64,000 bases of DNA from Bacteroidota bacterium (GTDB lineage Bacteria > Bacteroidota > Bacteroidia > Chitinophagales > Chitinophagaceae). A program made the translations under genes and the position numbers. A model generated the notes under the pieces. It was not told the DNA's origin. It saw only the letters and a list, made by a program, of their open reading frames with translations, and ran no database searches. This document shows, piece by piece, positions 52,422 through 62,108 of this stretch (position 1 is its first letter; each line of letters starts with the position of its first letter). Location of the stretch: assembly GCA_018266775.1 (NCBI GenBank), contig JAFDZS010000007.1, positions 62,001 to 126,000 of the forward strand. The letters are read 5' to 3'.

Positions 52422-53414
52422 TTAGTTCGTTAAATCGAGCCAGCGGTCATTTTCTGCTTCAATAATTATTAGCTCTAATGCTTCCTGTTCTTTCTTTAAG
52501 CTTTCTGCATAATAGAAATAATATTTATTCAGTGGCAGGTCGTAGGGATTATCAAAAGTGGATTTGATAATTGTTGATGAAAATTGCCTGAAGATAAACA
52601 AATCATCGAGCGATTTAACTTGTGTATTACCTGCATTATTGCTCACTGCTTCTTTCCCCAATAAAATTCTTGCATCAGGATAATACACCCAAAATAACCT
52701 CATGGTATCAGCTCCATTTTTTATCAAGGGACAAATGCCCAGTATTCTTTTTTCTGATACCAACCGTTCCATATCAAAAAAAACTTCCTCTTTTAATTCA
52801 TAAGCGAAAGGCTTTTTTTTTCGATACAACTTTACTAAAGAGTCGCTTTGCATAGTAGAAAATACAGTTGAAAACCTGTCATCAACGGGGTTATAAACTG
52901 AAAGTTTATTTTGCTGGATCCAGTTGCATAATAAATGATACAAACGATTGTTTGAAAAAAGTTGCTCATTATGATCCGGCGTTAAAATGCGCCAAAACTT
53001 ATGTCGCCAATTCACATTATTAGCAAAAATTTTTGCGTATAGCACAATCCCGTTTGAATCGTATTGTAAAGGGTATTTATTTTTAATTAACAGTTGAACC
53101 AATTTGTTCTTTGGCACCGGCGGCCAGATTCTTTCAAACTCAAATGGGTTTTCATACACTCTTTCCATTCGTTTATTACCCAACGAATCCCAAACTGTCC
53201 ACTTCCCGTTCCTGTAGCCATTGATCAATTCACCTTCAGCTTTTCTTTTTCCGTTTAGATAAAACGATTGGTATTTACCGGATAGTCTTCCTTCAGCAAC
53301 AGTATAAATACTTTTGGCCGGTATCCTGTCTTGTGTAAACTCCTTTACCTGCGCCTGCACAGTTTGTACTGTAATGACAATGAACAGGAGATGAAATTTA
53401 TTAATAAACATCAT
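52422..53414 (-). CDS. GldN/PorN-like protein with N-terminal MORN-type repeat
   Basis: This 330-aa exported protein (signal peptide to about residue 22, VQTVQAQ) has a short MORN-like stretch (LNGKRKAEGELINGYRNGKW). It then aligns with GldN along its length: RIWPPVPKNKLVQLLIKNKY for the first part, EEVFFDMERLVSEKRILGIC in the middle, then MRLFWVYYPDARILLG, SLDDLFIFRQFSSTIIK and a C-terminal EALELIIIEAENDRWLD. GldN/PorN forms the periplasmic ring of the type IX secretion apparatus with GldK/PorK. This copy is divergent and not next to gldL. It is the last gene of a four-gene operon, 9 bp after the FGE-like gene. Confidence 0.78.
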   Translation of the reverse strand: MMFINKFHLLFIVITVQTVQAQVKEFTQDRIPAKSIYTVAEGRLSGKYQSFYLNGKRKAEGELINGYRNGKWTVWDSLGNKRMERVYENPFEFERIWPPVPKNKLVQLLIKNKYPLQYDSNGIVLYAKIFANNVNWRHKFWRILTPDHNEQLFSNNRLYHLLCNWIQQNKLSVYNPVDDRFSTVFSTMQSDSLVKLYRKKKPFAYELKEEVFFDMERLVSEKRILGICPLIKNGADTMRLFWVYYPDARILLGKEAVSNNAGNTQVKSLDDLFIFRQFSSTIIKSTFDNPYDLPLNKYYFYYAESLKKEQEALELIIIEAENDRWLDLTN

Positions 53415-53423
53415 GGATAATAT

Positions 53424-54230
53424 TTATTGAACTGCGGAAAGCTGCCAATAGTTGAATAAGTTTTTTTCTGTAGCTGTATCCGAATGAACCGGGACTGTAA
53501 CAAGTCTGAAGCCTGTTTGACGGTACCCCTTGTCATAAAAATAAAGGCCGAGATAATATTGGAGTTGTGGCGACTGAAAAAGAAAGGAATTTCCCAGAAC
53601 GATTTTCCTTTTGCTGTTCAATTGGTTTGCAACAGGTAAATAAATAAAATCCAGCGGAAAGTCATTCTTAAACCCGTACATACCATCGAAATAAGTTCCC
53701 ATTGTCCAGTCTGAAAACAATTTACTAAAATCGTGGGCTTTACAGCTTCCCTGTAAGTATTCGTATGCACAAAGCCATTCACTGGGTTTGGGAAGCCGGT
53801 AATAAAAAAGGATACTGTCTGATTTATTTTCTTTCAATGTTCTCCATTTGCAATAATTCAATGCCGCAAGCCAGCTGATGCCGGGTACAGGATAGTCATC
53901 AAAAGATGAACTGGAAATAAGTTGTTGATAACTTTCTGTTGTAGTAATGGTACTGTCGGGCAATTGAGCTATATAAAATGCTGCTGCAGAATCTTTCTTC
54001 ACTTCTTCGAGGTATTGCTTGTATTCTTTCCAGGTAATCAATGCACTTACCTGGAAAGCAGGAATTGTCATTTTAAAGTCAACATCCCTTTTGGTTTCGA
54101 CCCGTTGTAATGAACTGTCATAACAAAGCACCCGGTAAGGGAAAAAATCTCGTTGTGGAATTTTGTATATCAGCTGTCCTTTCGCAAGGAGAACAAATAA
54201 GCACAATTGAACGAGGAGGAATATTTTCAT
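53424..54230 (-). CDS. GldK/GldJ-like protein (formylglycine-generating-enzyme fold)
   Basis: This 268-aa exported protein (signal to about residue 18, LLAKG) keeps the FGE-sulfatase fold pattern: MTIPAFQVSALITWKEYKQY near residue 53, DDYPVPGISWLAALNYCKWR near 130, RLPKPSEWLCAYEYLQG and a C-terminal GYRQTGFRLVTV. In GldK, GldJ and PorK this fold is structural and lacks the catalytic cysteines; I see no Cys pair near the C-terminus here, which fits a non-enzymatic role. There is no lipobox, unlike the lipoproteins GldK and GldJ. It sits between the GldM-like and GldN-like genes (15-bp and 9-bp gaps), consistent with a reduced T9SS-type module. Confidence 0.7.
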   Translation of the reverse strand: MKIFLLVQLCLFVLLAKGQLIYKIPQRDFFPYRVLCYDSSLQRVETKRDVDFKMTIPAFQVSALITWKEYKQYLEEVKKDSAAAFYIAQLPDSTITTTESYQQLISSSSFDDYPVPGISWLAALNYCKWRTLKENKSDSILFYYRLPKPSEWLCAYEYLQGSCKAHDFSKLFSDWTMGTYFDGMYGFKNDFPLDFIYLPVANQLNSKRKIVLGNSFLFQSPQLQYYLGLYFYDKGYRQTGFRLVTVPVHSDTATEKNLFNYWQLSAVQ

Positions 54231-54245
54231 AGTGGAGATTTGAAA

Positions 54246-54878
54246 TCAATTTTCCATCACCGCTAACTTTACCGTATTAATTCTCATGGCCACAGCATCA
54301 GGCCCGGTACAGGTAATGTTATCAAAGATGATGGTATCTCCGGCCCTTGCATTTTTGATCATATCCTTAAGATCATTTGAAAACATCGGGCTTTCATTTT
54401 CTATCACGTCAAGCAGTTCATTATTACGCATCCTTTTATAGCGAAAATGTACAGGTACAATTGCCAGGAAAGGCACATTGGTTTTGACCGTAAGTGCATA
54501 CAGTTTTTCAAATTCTGCTTTTGCAATTGGGCCACTCTTAAAAAGTTTTGAACCAATGGCATAAACTTCAGGATCGCTGATGCGGAGCACTTCCATTTTT
54601 TTTAGCGCCACCACTTTCCCCTTATATAATACCCTGATCAATGCATTTGCTGAAGGTGCTGAACAGCGCACAGTATAAAAACCATCCGCTCCGGCAACTG
54701 TTCCTTTATCAATGGTAACAGTAAGTTTTTTAACATTCAGTTTTTTTGAAGTAACAGTAACCGCATTATCAATACCAATAAAAAAATGATTTCCGCCACG
54801 GGTTAGAATATGCACCTGTGCATGTATGCCTGCGGCAATAAAAAACAGGAAATAAAAGAAAAAAACTGTACTTCTCAT
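54246..54878 (-). CDS. Soluble protein resembling the C-terminal domains of GldM/PorM
   Basis: This 210-aa protein has a signal peptide (FFFYFLFFIAAGIHA). The segment NHFFIGIDNAVTVTSKKLNV, followed by LTVTIDKGTVAGADGFYTVR and KGKVVALKKMEVLRISDPEV, matches the periplasmic end domains of GldM/PorM (GldM_C type). Normal GldM is about 500 aa, with an N-terminal membrane helix that forms the proton-driven motor with GldL. That part is missing and replaced by a cleavable signal, so this protein cannot transmit energy alone. The last 80 residues, after a PAKAEFEKLY-like turn, are a second domain with DTIIFDNITCTGPDAVAMRI, close to GldM-C tails. Similarity is moderate. Confidence 0.65.
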   Translation of the reverse strand: MRSTVFFFYFLFFIAAGIHAQVHILTRGGNHFFIGIDNAVTVTSKKLNVKKLTVTIDKGTVAGADGFYTVRCSAPSANALIRVLYKGKVVALKKMEVLRISDPEVYAIGSKLFKSGPIAKAEFEKLYALTVKTNVPFLAIVPVHFRYKRMRNNELLDVIENESPMFSNDLKDMIKNARAGDTIIFDNITCTGPDAVAMRINTVKLAVMEN

Positions 54879-54893
54879 GTTAAATGCAATTAA

Positions 54894-55313
54894 TTACTCA
54901 GCTGTTGCACTCATCACTTTTACGCCTACACTATCGGCTCCTTTTATTTTAAACATCTTTTCTGTGTCTTTGGCAGAAGTTCCGGGCGCAAGTGATTCGT
55001 AAATAATGGCATCATCTTCCTCAATTACTGCACCGGTTTTGCTGTAAAAGGTATATTTTACTTTAATATCCTTGTAGTGCGCCACTTTTGCGTTGTTGGT
55101 AACAGTAATGTGTACGGCAATCTGCAAACCCAGTAATCCTTTCTTTTTACTGGCAGTGGCGCTGATGAATTTAGTGGGGTTTTTCTTTTCCGTTTGTTCC
55201 AGGGTCTCCACCGTTTCCTGGTATTTATCTTTTTTAGCGTCAGTCTTTTTATCGCTGCTGCTGCACGATGCCAGCATTGCCGTCAATACAATAATTGCGG
55301 GTAGTTGTTTCAT
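54894..55313 (-). CDS. Lipoprotein, first gene of the GldM/K/N-like operon
   Basis: This 139-aa protein has a lipobox (VLTAMLASCSSS, Cys about residue 17), a charged linker (KKTDAKKDKYQETVETLEQT), and one beta-sandwich domain of about 95 residues with IAVHITVTNNAKVAHYKDIK and KYTFYSKTGAVIEEDDAIIY. The domain resembles FxLYD-type modules that occur in many membrane-anchored bacterial proteins. It precedes the GldM-like gene by 15 bp, and a 182-bp divergent spacer separates it from upp, so it is probably the promoter-proximal gene of the operon. A role as the membrane anchor for the three signal-peptide proteins downstream is possible but is inference. Confidence 0.8.
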   Translation of the reverse strand: MKQLPAIIVLTAMLASCSSSDKKTDAKKDKYQETVETLEQTEKKNPTKFISATASKKKGLLGLQIAVHITVTNNAKVAHYKDIKVKYTFYSKTGAVIEEDDAIIYESLAPGTSAKDTEKMFKIKGADSVGVKVMSATAE

Positions 55314-55495
55314 TGGTGATTTTTTTCAGTACAATAAAAATACATTATTCTGAAATGCTTTGTTAAAAACCTTTTTACTGCTATTGATGCAATAATCATT
55401 TTTTCCACTGCCCGCAATAAAAAAATAACCAAACGCCAATTTTATTTTAGTTTTGCCCGGTTGCCACTAACAACTACTAAAACACAAGCAAGGCT

Positions 55496-56146
55496 ATGGT
55501 CATTAATTTAAGCGAACAACACTCACTGATAAGTAACTGGATCAGCGAACTGCGTAATGTTGATGTACAGCAGGACCGCATGCGTTTCAGGCGCAACCTG
55601 GAACGTATTGCCGAAGTGACCGCCTACGAGATCAGCAAAAAACTGGAATGGGAAGAAAAAGAAGTGACCACTCCGCTGGGCACTGCCGTTAGCCGGGTAT
55701 TGAAGGGGCAACCAGTGCTGGCCACCATTTTACGTGCGGGACTGGCCATGCATAACGGCCTGTTGAATTTTTTTGACAAGGCCGATAATGCTTTCATCAG
55801 CGCTTACCGTAAACACAATGCCGATGGCAGTTTTGAGATCAGCCTGGAATATATGAGCTGCCCGGACCTTGAAGACAGGGTGGTGATCATCAGCGACCCC
55901 ATGCTGGCCACTGGCTCCTCTTTGGTAAAATCCATACAATTTTTAAAAGAAGAAGGAAATATAAAAGAATTGCACATCGTATGCGCCATTGCCTGTACGG
56001 TGGGAATTGAATTTGTGAAACGGGCCGAACCCAAAGCCACGATCTGGTGTGGCGATATTGATGATGAGATCACCGCAAAGGGTTATATTGTTCCCGGTTT
56101 GGGCGATGCCGGCGACCTGGCTTTTGGAGCCAAACTACAGGCATAA
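55496..56146 (+). CDS. upp: Uracil phosphoribosyltransferase
   Basis: Upp joins uracil and phosphoribosyl pyrophosphate to make UMP. The 216-aa protein has VINLSEQHSLISNWISELRN at the N-terminus, PVLATILRAGLAMHNGLLNF, the PRPP-binding loop IISDPMLATGSSLVKSIQFL near residue 131, and the uracil-binding end KGYIVPGLGDAGDLAFG. The loop with DPMLATGSS is diagnostic. A TAGTTTTG at 55448-55455 upstream fits a -7 element, without a clear -33. The gene is divergent from the lipoprotein operon and 155 bp before the PorP/SprF gene. Confidence 0.96.
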   Translation: MVINLSEQHSLISNWISELRNVDVQQDRMRFRRNLERIAEVTAYEISKKLEWEEKEVTTPLGTAVSRVLKGQPVLATILRAGLAMHNGLLNFFDKADNAFISAYRKHNADGSFEISLEYMSCPDLEDRVVIISDPMLATGSSLVKSIQFLKEEGNIKELHIVCAIACTVGIEFVKRAEPKATIWCGDIDDEITAKGYIVPGLGDAGDLAFGAKLQA

Positions 56147-56301
56147 GTCGGAAAATATTGTTCAGCCCGGCGGCCGCAAATGCCGCTAAAGCCCGTAAAA
56201 CGGCGCTTTCAGTGGCTTTAACAAATATTAGAAACCGAAAAGCAGCGCTATTTGTGCAGCTTTTTGATGCAAATGCTTATCTTTATTTTTCTGAACAGTA
56301 A

Positions 56302-57312
56302 ATGAAAATGAGAAAATTTTTAATTTTTACCGCTGCCCTTTTGTTTGGCCTGGCTGTACATGCGCAAGACCCGCATTTTTCGCAGTTTTTCGCCTCTCCG
56401 TTAACGCTGAACCCTGCCTTTACCGGTAAGTTCAATGGCCTGTGGCGCCTTGCCGCCAACCACAGGGATCAGTGGCCTTCCATTCCAAAAGCTTATGTAA
56501 CATCGAGCGCATCACTCGACTTCCCGATATTAAAATCAAGAATACCTGAAAACGATGTTTTTGGTTTGGGTATTTCGGGCTTGACTGATGCCAGTGCAAA
56601 CAATATTTTAAAACTGAATTATGGCTCCCTTTCCATGTCTTACCACAAAGCATTGGATGAAGATGGCTATAGTACCATTGGTGCAGGTTTCCAGGCTACT
56701 TACTCCAGCCTGAGCCTGGATATCAGCAAACTTACTTTCGAAACCATGCTTACCCAAAATGGTTTTACCAATGAAGCGGGCAGGGAAACGCTGGCCAACG
56801 GCAATAACCAAAGTTATTTTGACATGAATGCCGGTATATTGTATTCAGGTTCCAGCAATGGTATTAATAACTATTATGCAGGTGTGTCAATGTATCACAT
56901 TAACAGGCCGCAGGTAAGTTTTAAAGATAAGAACTGGTACCTGAGTGGCCGTATCACTGTTCATGCCGGTGGTTCATTTCCGGTATCGGACCAGTTAACT
57001 TTACACACTTCCATCATTCACCAGATACAGAATAAAGCCAGTGAAACCACTTTGGGTGCAGCCATTGCAGCTAACCTGAACCAGGACGAAGAAAAACCCA
57101 CCAGTGTTTATCTTGGCAGCTGGATTCGTTTCAACGACGCCATAGTTCCTTATGTTGGTTTAGAATTTGGTGGTTTGAGAATCGGAGCCAGTTATGATTT
57201 GAATATTTCCAGCCTGAAGGCTGCCACACAGACACGCGGTGGTTCAGAAATTTCTTTGATTTACATTAAACAACCAGCTGAGAATAAAGGTATCCCCTGC
57301 CCAAAATTCTAA
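56302..57312 (+). CDS. PorP/SprF family type IX secretion membrane protein
   Basis: The 336-aa outer membrane protein has a signal peptide (FTAALLFGLAVHAQ). It then begins DPHFSQFFASPLTLNPAFTG, the hallmark of the PorP/SprF family, followed by RLAANHRDQWPSIPKAYVTS and alternating barrel strands to the end. Family members act in secretion or surface attachment of T9SS cargo, often for a protein encoded next door (SprF for SprB). Here the next gene downstream, after a terminator, encodes a 1517-aa T9SS metalloprotease. ATG 56302 and 56308 are both possible starts. The C-terminal PCPKF is unusual but of no clear meaning. Confidence 0.94.
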   Translation: MKMRKFLIFTAALLFGLAVHAQDPHFSQFFASPLTLNPAFTGKFNGLWRLAANHRDQWPSIPKAYVTSSASLDFPILKSRIPENDVFGLGISGLTDASANNILKLNYGSLSMSYHKALDEDGYSTIGAGFQATYSSLSLDISKLTFETMLTQNGFTNEAGRETLANGNNQSYFDMNAGILYSGSSNGINNYYAGVSMYHINRPQVSFKDKNWYLSGRITVHAGGSFPVSDQLTLHTSIIHQIQNKASETTLGAAIAANLNQDEEKPTSVYLGSWIRFNDAIVPYVGLEFGGLRIGASYDLNISSLKAATQTRGGSEISLIYIKQPAENKGIPCPKF

Positions 57313-57339
57313 GCTGTATTGTTTACATCATATTGAAAG

Positions 57340-57372
57340 GACAAGACTTAAAATAAGTACTTGTCTTTTTTT
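57340..57372 (+). terminator. Rho-independent terminator of the PorP/SprF gene
   Basis: GACAAG (57340-57345) and CTTGTC (57360-57365), extended by ACTT/AAGT with one bulged A, form the stem; seven T follow. It is 27 bp past the stop. Confidence 0.85.
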
Positions 57373-57554
57373 ATGCCCGAAAATATTGCACTGCCTGAAA
57401 ACGGCGCCAGGCTGAATTTCCCGGCACTTATACCAGTGAAAATGCTATTAACAAAATAAAGTTCCTGTACTTGCAAAATTTCAGTTTTTTTGGTTGTAGC
57501 GATGGTATCTTTTTCCTAATTTGTAACCCATATCTACCAAACTAAATCTTCTGC

Positions 57555-60500
57555 ATGAAAAAACTTTTACTCTCCGTTTCATTTCTGGTTTTATTGGTTT
57601 CTTCAGGATTTGCACAAACAGATCAGTTCTGGTCTGTTAACAGCAGTAATCCTGCTTCATTAACGAAAGAAAAATCAGTAAACAGGCTTACTTTCCCTAA
57701 AACATTTAAGTTATTTAGCCTTAACCTGGCTAACCTGCGCCAGGAATTGATGAAGACAGTAAGTCCCACGCCTTTGGTACATTCCATCATTATTTCAGTA
57801 CCCAATGCCGACGGGCAACTGGAACAGTTTGAAATGATGGAAGCGTCCAATTTTGAACCTGCATTACAGGCTAAGTTTCCTGAAATCAGGGCTTTTTCCG
57901 GAAAAGGTATCACAGACCGTTATGCCACAGTAAAATTGAGCATCTCTCCACAGGGCATTGAAACAATGGTGTTCCGTACAGAGAAAGACAATGAATTTAT
58001 GGAACCTTACACCAGCGATCATACCGTTTATGCAGTGTATAAATCGCACCGGGAAATTGGTAAGCTTCCATGGACGTGTACCACACAGGATCAACAGATC
58101 GCTTCAGGGCTCAGTGATAAAATCAATGGCATCAATACACCCACCAGTTCAGCAGGTGAGTTAAGAACGATGCGTTTAGCCCAGTCCGTTACTGCGGAAT
58201 ATTCCAACTATTTTTTAGCATTTAACGCCTCACAGGTTGGCCTTGTATTAACCGCAGTAAATAATACGCTGACCCGTTGTAATGGTTGTTATGAAAAAGA
58301 CCTCGCTATTCATCTTAACCTGATAGCAAACACTACTGATGTTTTTTATTATGATCCTAATACTGATCCTTATTCGCCAGCCGGCATTGGTGCAGGCGGA
58401 GCATGGAATGGTGAATTGCAATCAACACTTACATCAGTAATTGGTGAAGCCAATTATGATATTGGCCACCTGTTTGGCGCAACCGGTGGTGGTGGCAATG
58501 CAGGTTGTATAGGTTGTGTTTGCGTGAACGGGCAGAAAGGGAGTGGCTTTACTTCGCCAGCGGATGGTATTCCCATGGGCGACAATTTTGATATTGACTA
58601 TGTAGTGCATGAAGTGGGACATCAACTGGGCGCCAATCATACATTTTCATTTTCACTGGAAGGTACGGGAGTAAATAAAGAAGTAGGAGCCGGCATTACT
58701 ATTATGGGTTATGCAGGTATCACTTCTTACGATCCTGCACCGCACTCCATTGATATTTATCACCAGGCTTCTATTGCGCAGATACAGGCTAATATGGCCA
58801 TCAAAACCTGCCCCGTTACCACTAATATTACGGCAAACAATGCCACGCCGGTAGTGGCACCGGTAAGCAACTATACTATTCCCAAGAGCACTCCTTTTGC
58901 TTTAACAGGTTCCGCAACCGATGCCAACAACGATCCATTGACTTATTGCTGGGAGCAGAATGATAACTCCACCACATCCGGGGCTAATAGTGTGGCCTCA
59001 CCAACTAAGCTTACCGGGCCAAACTGGTTGTCGTTTCCTGCAACGGTATCACCTACACGCTTATGTCCAAAATTATCCACCATACTGGCTGGGCTTTTCA
59101 TAACACCGCCATTCTCTGGCGGAGATGCGATATGTAATATCGAAGCATTAAGTTCAGTTGCCAGGACTTTAAAATTCAGGCTGACGGTAAGGGATAATCA
59201 TCCATACAGTTCCACCGTTCCATTAGCCATCGGTCAAACAGCTTTTACTGATATGACAGTAACTGTTGATGCCACTACGGGCCCGTTTGGAGTAACGGCA
59301 CCGAATACAGCGGTAACCTGGAATGAACTGGCAACGCAAACAGTTACCTGGTCAGTAAATGGCACTACCGGTGCACCTGTCAATTGTTCCGATGTCAAGA
59401 TTTCACTGTCTATTGATGGCGGTAATACATTTCCCTTTGTATTAGCAGTCAGTACGCCAAATGATGGTTCAGAAACGGTGACTATTCCTGCCGGCACACA
59501 AACCACCACTGCAAGAATAAAAGTGGAATCAATAGGTAATATCTTTTTTGATATCGATGATGCCAACTTTACTATAGCCGCTCCATTACCCGGCTTTGGT
59601 TTCAGTACGGCAGTAATTAATGGCACAATTGCCTGCGGTGTAGCCAATTCTTCCACAGTAACATTGGGCACCACTTCCAATGCCGGGTATATAACACCAA
59701 TCACTTTATCTGCAACGGGAAATCCTCCAGGCACCACCGTTAGTTTCAGCCCCAACCCGGTTGTGCCGGGTAGCAGTACCGATGTTACATTAAATAATAC
59801 CAGTGCTGTACCGGCTGGTACCTATACCATTACAGTAACCGGTATCTCCGGAATTTTCACTCAAACAAAAAACATAACCTTCACGGTATCTCCGGGTACT
59901 GGCCCGGTCATTAATAATCAGCCTGCTGCACAGGCTGCATGCGTGGGCACACCTGCCAGCTTTAGTGTTACTTCGGCTACGGCACTCAGTTACCAATGGC
60001 AGTTGAGCACAGATGGCGGTGCCACATGGGCAAACATTACCGGAGCTACCTCTACAAGTTATACCAACGCTAGTGTATTGGCCACGCAAAATAATTATCA
60101 ATACCGCTGCCAGGTTACGGGCCAGTGCAATACCACCACATCAAATGCTGCTGTGCTTACGGTGAATACTGCGCCAGCCATTACCACACAACCGCAAGAC
60201 ATTGCCATTTGTGCAGGCAGCCCGGTAACGTTTACCACTGCCGCATCTGGTGCCGGTGTTACATACCAATGGCAAATCAGTACAGATGGTGGTACCACAT
60301 GGAATAATATTGGTGGCGCTACTGCTGCATCTTACAACTTTACTACAGCATTGTCGCAGAATGGTTACCAGTACAGGTGTGTGGCTACAGGAACCTGCAG
60401 CCCTTCCACTACTTCTGCTGCTGCAACATTGACCGTCAGCACTTCTATAGTAATCAGTACACAGCCCACCAGCAGTGCCGTATGTGTAAACGGTACCACA

Positions 60501-62108
60501 TCGTTCAGCACTGCTGCTGCCGGCACAGTAACCTATCAATGGCAGGAAAGCACCGATGGGGGTGCCACCTGGAGCAATATCACCAACGGTGGTATGTATT
60601 CCGGCGCCACCACTACAACACTTACACTTACAGGTGTGCCGGTAAGTGCACAGAACAACCAATACCGCTGCGTGGTATCTGGCACCTGCCCATCAGTAAA
60701 TTCCCAGCCGGCTGTACTGAGTGTAAATACACCACCGGCCATCAGCAGCCAGCCGGTGAGCAGCACCATTATTTGTGCATCGCAGGGAACATCATTTAGT
60801 GTATCCGCCAACGGTACTTCATTAAATTACCAATGGCAAATAAGCACCAATGGAGGCACTACCTGGACGAACCTGCTGAATGCTGGTGCCTATTCCGGCG
60901 TTAATACAGCTACACTCACTATCAGCGGGGCAACAGTAGGCATGAATGGCTACCTGTACCAATGCATTGTCAGCGGTACCTGCTCCCCATCTGCAACAAC
61001 CACTATTTCCACACTCACTGTATATACTCCTGTGAGTATCAGTGCTAATCCCGGAAATTCAATTGTATGTGAAAACAGCAATGCCAGTTTTAGTGTACTC
61101 GCTTCCGGTACTTCTCCCGCATACCAGTGGCAGGTGAGTACCAATGGTGGTGCCAGCTTTACCAATGTTGCCAATGGTGGCGTATACAGCGGTGCCACTT
61201 TACCGGTATTAAGTTTAAGTGGTGTGGGTTATAACCTGAACAATGCAGTATACCGTTGCGTGGTAACCGGTGCTTCTCCCTGCGGACCGGTAAATTCTGG
61301 CGGAGGTGTGCTTACTGTAAATGCAGCCCCCACTGATTTCAGTTTAACCGGTGGTGGTGCTTACTGTGCCGGAAGCAATGGCGTGCCTATTGGATTAAGT
61401 TCATCCACCATTGGTATCAATTACCAGTTACTGCTGAATGGGGTTAACACTGGTACACCTATTCATGGAAATGGAAACCCCACTTCTTTTGGCAATATAA
61501 CTGTTCCGGGTGTGTATACAGTAACAGCATATAATACTGTTACAGGCTGTATTAAACCATTAACAGGAAGTGTAACAGTAGTGGTCAATCCATTGCCTGC
61601 ACTTACTTTCAGTGCATCTCCGTATACAAAAATATACCCCGGATTACTGACCATACTTACGGCTAACGCCAGCAGTGCTGCAACTCCCATCAACTATGCC
61701 TGGTTTAAAAACAATATTGCATTTGCCAATAATGCCAGTACTTATACGGTAGGTATTGCGGGCCTGGGCAATTATAAGGTTGCTGTTACAGATGCCAATG
61801 GCTGTTCAGTACAGTCGCAGGTAATTACCATTACAGATTCTGCCAATGCCAAATTGTTTGTGTATCCAAATCCAAATACAGGACAGTTTACAGTAACGTA
61901 CTATAATCCCGGTGGCTTTACGGCTAAACAAATCATCACTATTTTCAGCGCCAAAGGCGAAAAAGTGTATACCAATGTGTTTACCACAACACAGGCCTAC
62001 CAATTGTTTAATGTGGATTTAAGAAAGAATGGCGCAGGTATTTATTATGTAATTTTGAGCGATGCCAATGGTAACAGGATTAAGACCAGCCAGGTGCTGA
62101 TACAGTAA
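57555..62108 (+). CDS. Secreted reprolysin-like metalloprotease with Ig-like repeats and T9SS tail
   Basis: This 1517-aa protein has a signal peptide (FLVLLVSSGFAQ) and a propeptide-like region to about 210. The zinc metallopeptidase domain carries VVHEVGHQLGANHTFS (His352, Glu353, His356, His362) and the Met-turn ITIMGYAG about 30 residues later, the metzincin (M12B-like) layout. Strand-rich domains follow (about 430-790), then five to six Ig-like repeats of about 90 aa, each with YQWQ-x-STDGGTTW, and a last module before the C-terminal T9SS type A signal (LFVYPNPNTGQFTVTYYNPG, GAGIYYVILSDANG). It should act outside the cell on proteins. A PorP/SprF gene lies upstream and a terminator follows. 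Confidence 0.93.
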   Translation: MKKLLLSVSFLVLLVSSGFAQTDQFWSVNSSNPASLTKEKSVNRLTFPKTFKLFSLNLANLRQELMKTVSPTPLVHSIIISVPNADGQLEQFEMMEASNFEPALQAKFPEIRAFSGKGITDRYATVKLSISPQGIETMVFRTEKDNEFMEPYTSDHTVYAVYKSHREIGKLPWTCTTQDQQIASGLSDKINGINTPTSSAGELRTMRLAQSVTAEYSNYFLAFNASQVGLVLTAVNNTLTRCNGCYEKDLAIHLNLIANTTDVFYYDPNTDPYSPAGIGAGGAWNGELQSTLTSVIGEANYDIGHLFGATGGGGNAGCIGCVCVNGQKGSGFTSPADGIPMGDNFDIDYVVHEVGHQLGANHTFSFSLEGTGVNKEVGAGITIMGYAGITSYDPAPHSIDIYHQASIAQIQANMAIKTCPVTTNITANNATPVVAPVSNYTIPKSTPFALTGSATDANNDPLTYCWEQNDNSTTSGANSVASPTKLTGPNWLSFPATVSPTRLCPKLSTILAGLFITPPFSGGDAICNIEALSSVARTLKFRLTVRDNHPYSSTVPLAIGQTAFTDMTVTVDATTGPFGVTAPNTAVTWNELATQTVTWSVNGTTGAPVNCSDVKISLSIDGGNTFPFVLAVSTPNDGSETVTIPAGTQTTTARIKVESIGNIFFDIDDANFTIAAPLPGFGFSTAVINGTIACGVANSSTVTLGTTSNAGYITPITLSATGNPPGTTVSFSPNPVVPGSSTDVTLNNTSAVPAGTYTITVTGISGIFTQTKNITFTVSPGTGPVINNQPAAQAACVGTPASFSVTSATALSYQWQLSTDGGATWANITGATSTSYTNASVLATQNNYQYRCQVTGQCNTTTSNAAVLTVNTAPAITTQPQDIAICAGSPVTFTTAASGAGVTYQWQISTDGGTTWNNIGGATAASYNFTTALSQNGYQYRCVATGTCSPSTTSAAATLTVSTSIVISTQPTSSAVCVNGTTSFSTAAAGTVTYQWQESTDGGATWSNITNGGMYSGATTTTLTLTGVPVSAQNNQYRCVVSGTCPSVNSQPAVLSVNTPPAISSQPVSSTIICASQGTSFSVSANGTSLNYQWQISTNGGTTWTNLLNAGAYSGVNTATLTISGATVGMNGYLYQCIVSGTCSPSATTTISTLTVYTPVSISANPGNSIVCENSNASFSVLASGTSPAYQWQVSTNGGASFTNVANGGVYSGATLPVLSLSGVGYNLNNAVYRCVVTGASPCGPVNSGGGVLTVNAAPTDFSLTGGGAYCAGSNGVPIGLSSSTIGINYQLLLNGVNTGTPIHGNGNPTSFGNITVPGVYTVTAYNTVTGCIKPLTGSVTVVVNPLPALTFSASPYTKIYPGLLTILTANASSAATPINYAWFKNNIAFANNASTYTVGIAGLGNYKVAVTDANGCSVQSQVITITDSANAKLFVYPNPNTGQFTVTYYNPGGFTAKQIITIFSAKGEKVYTNVFTTTQAYQLFNVDLRKNGAGIYYVILSDANGNRIKTSQVLIQ

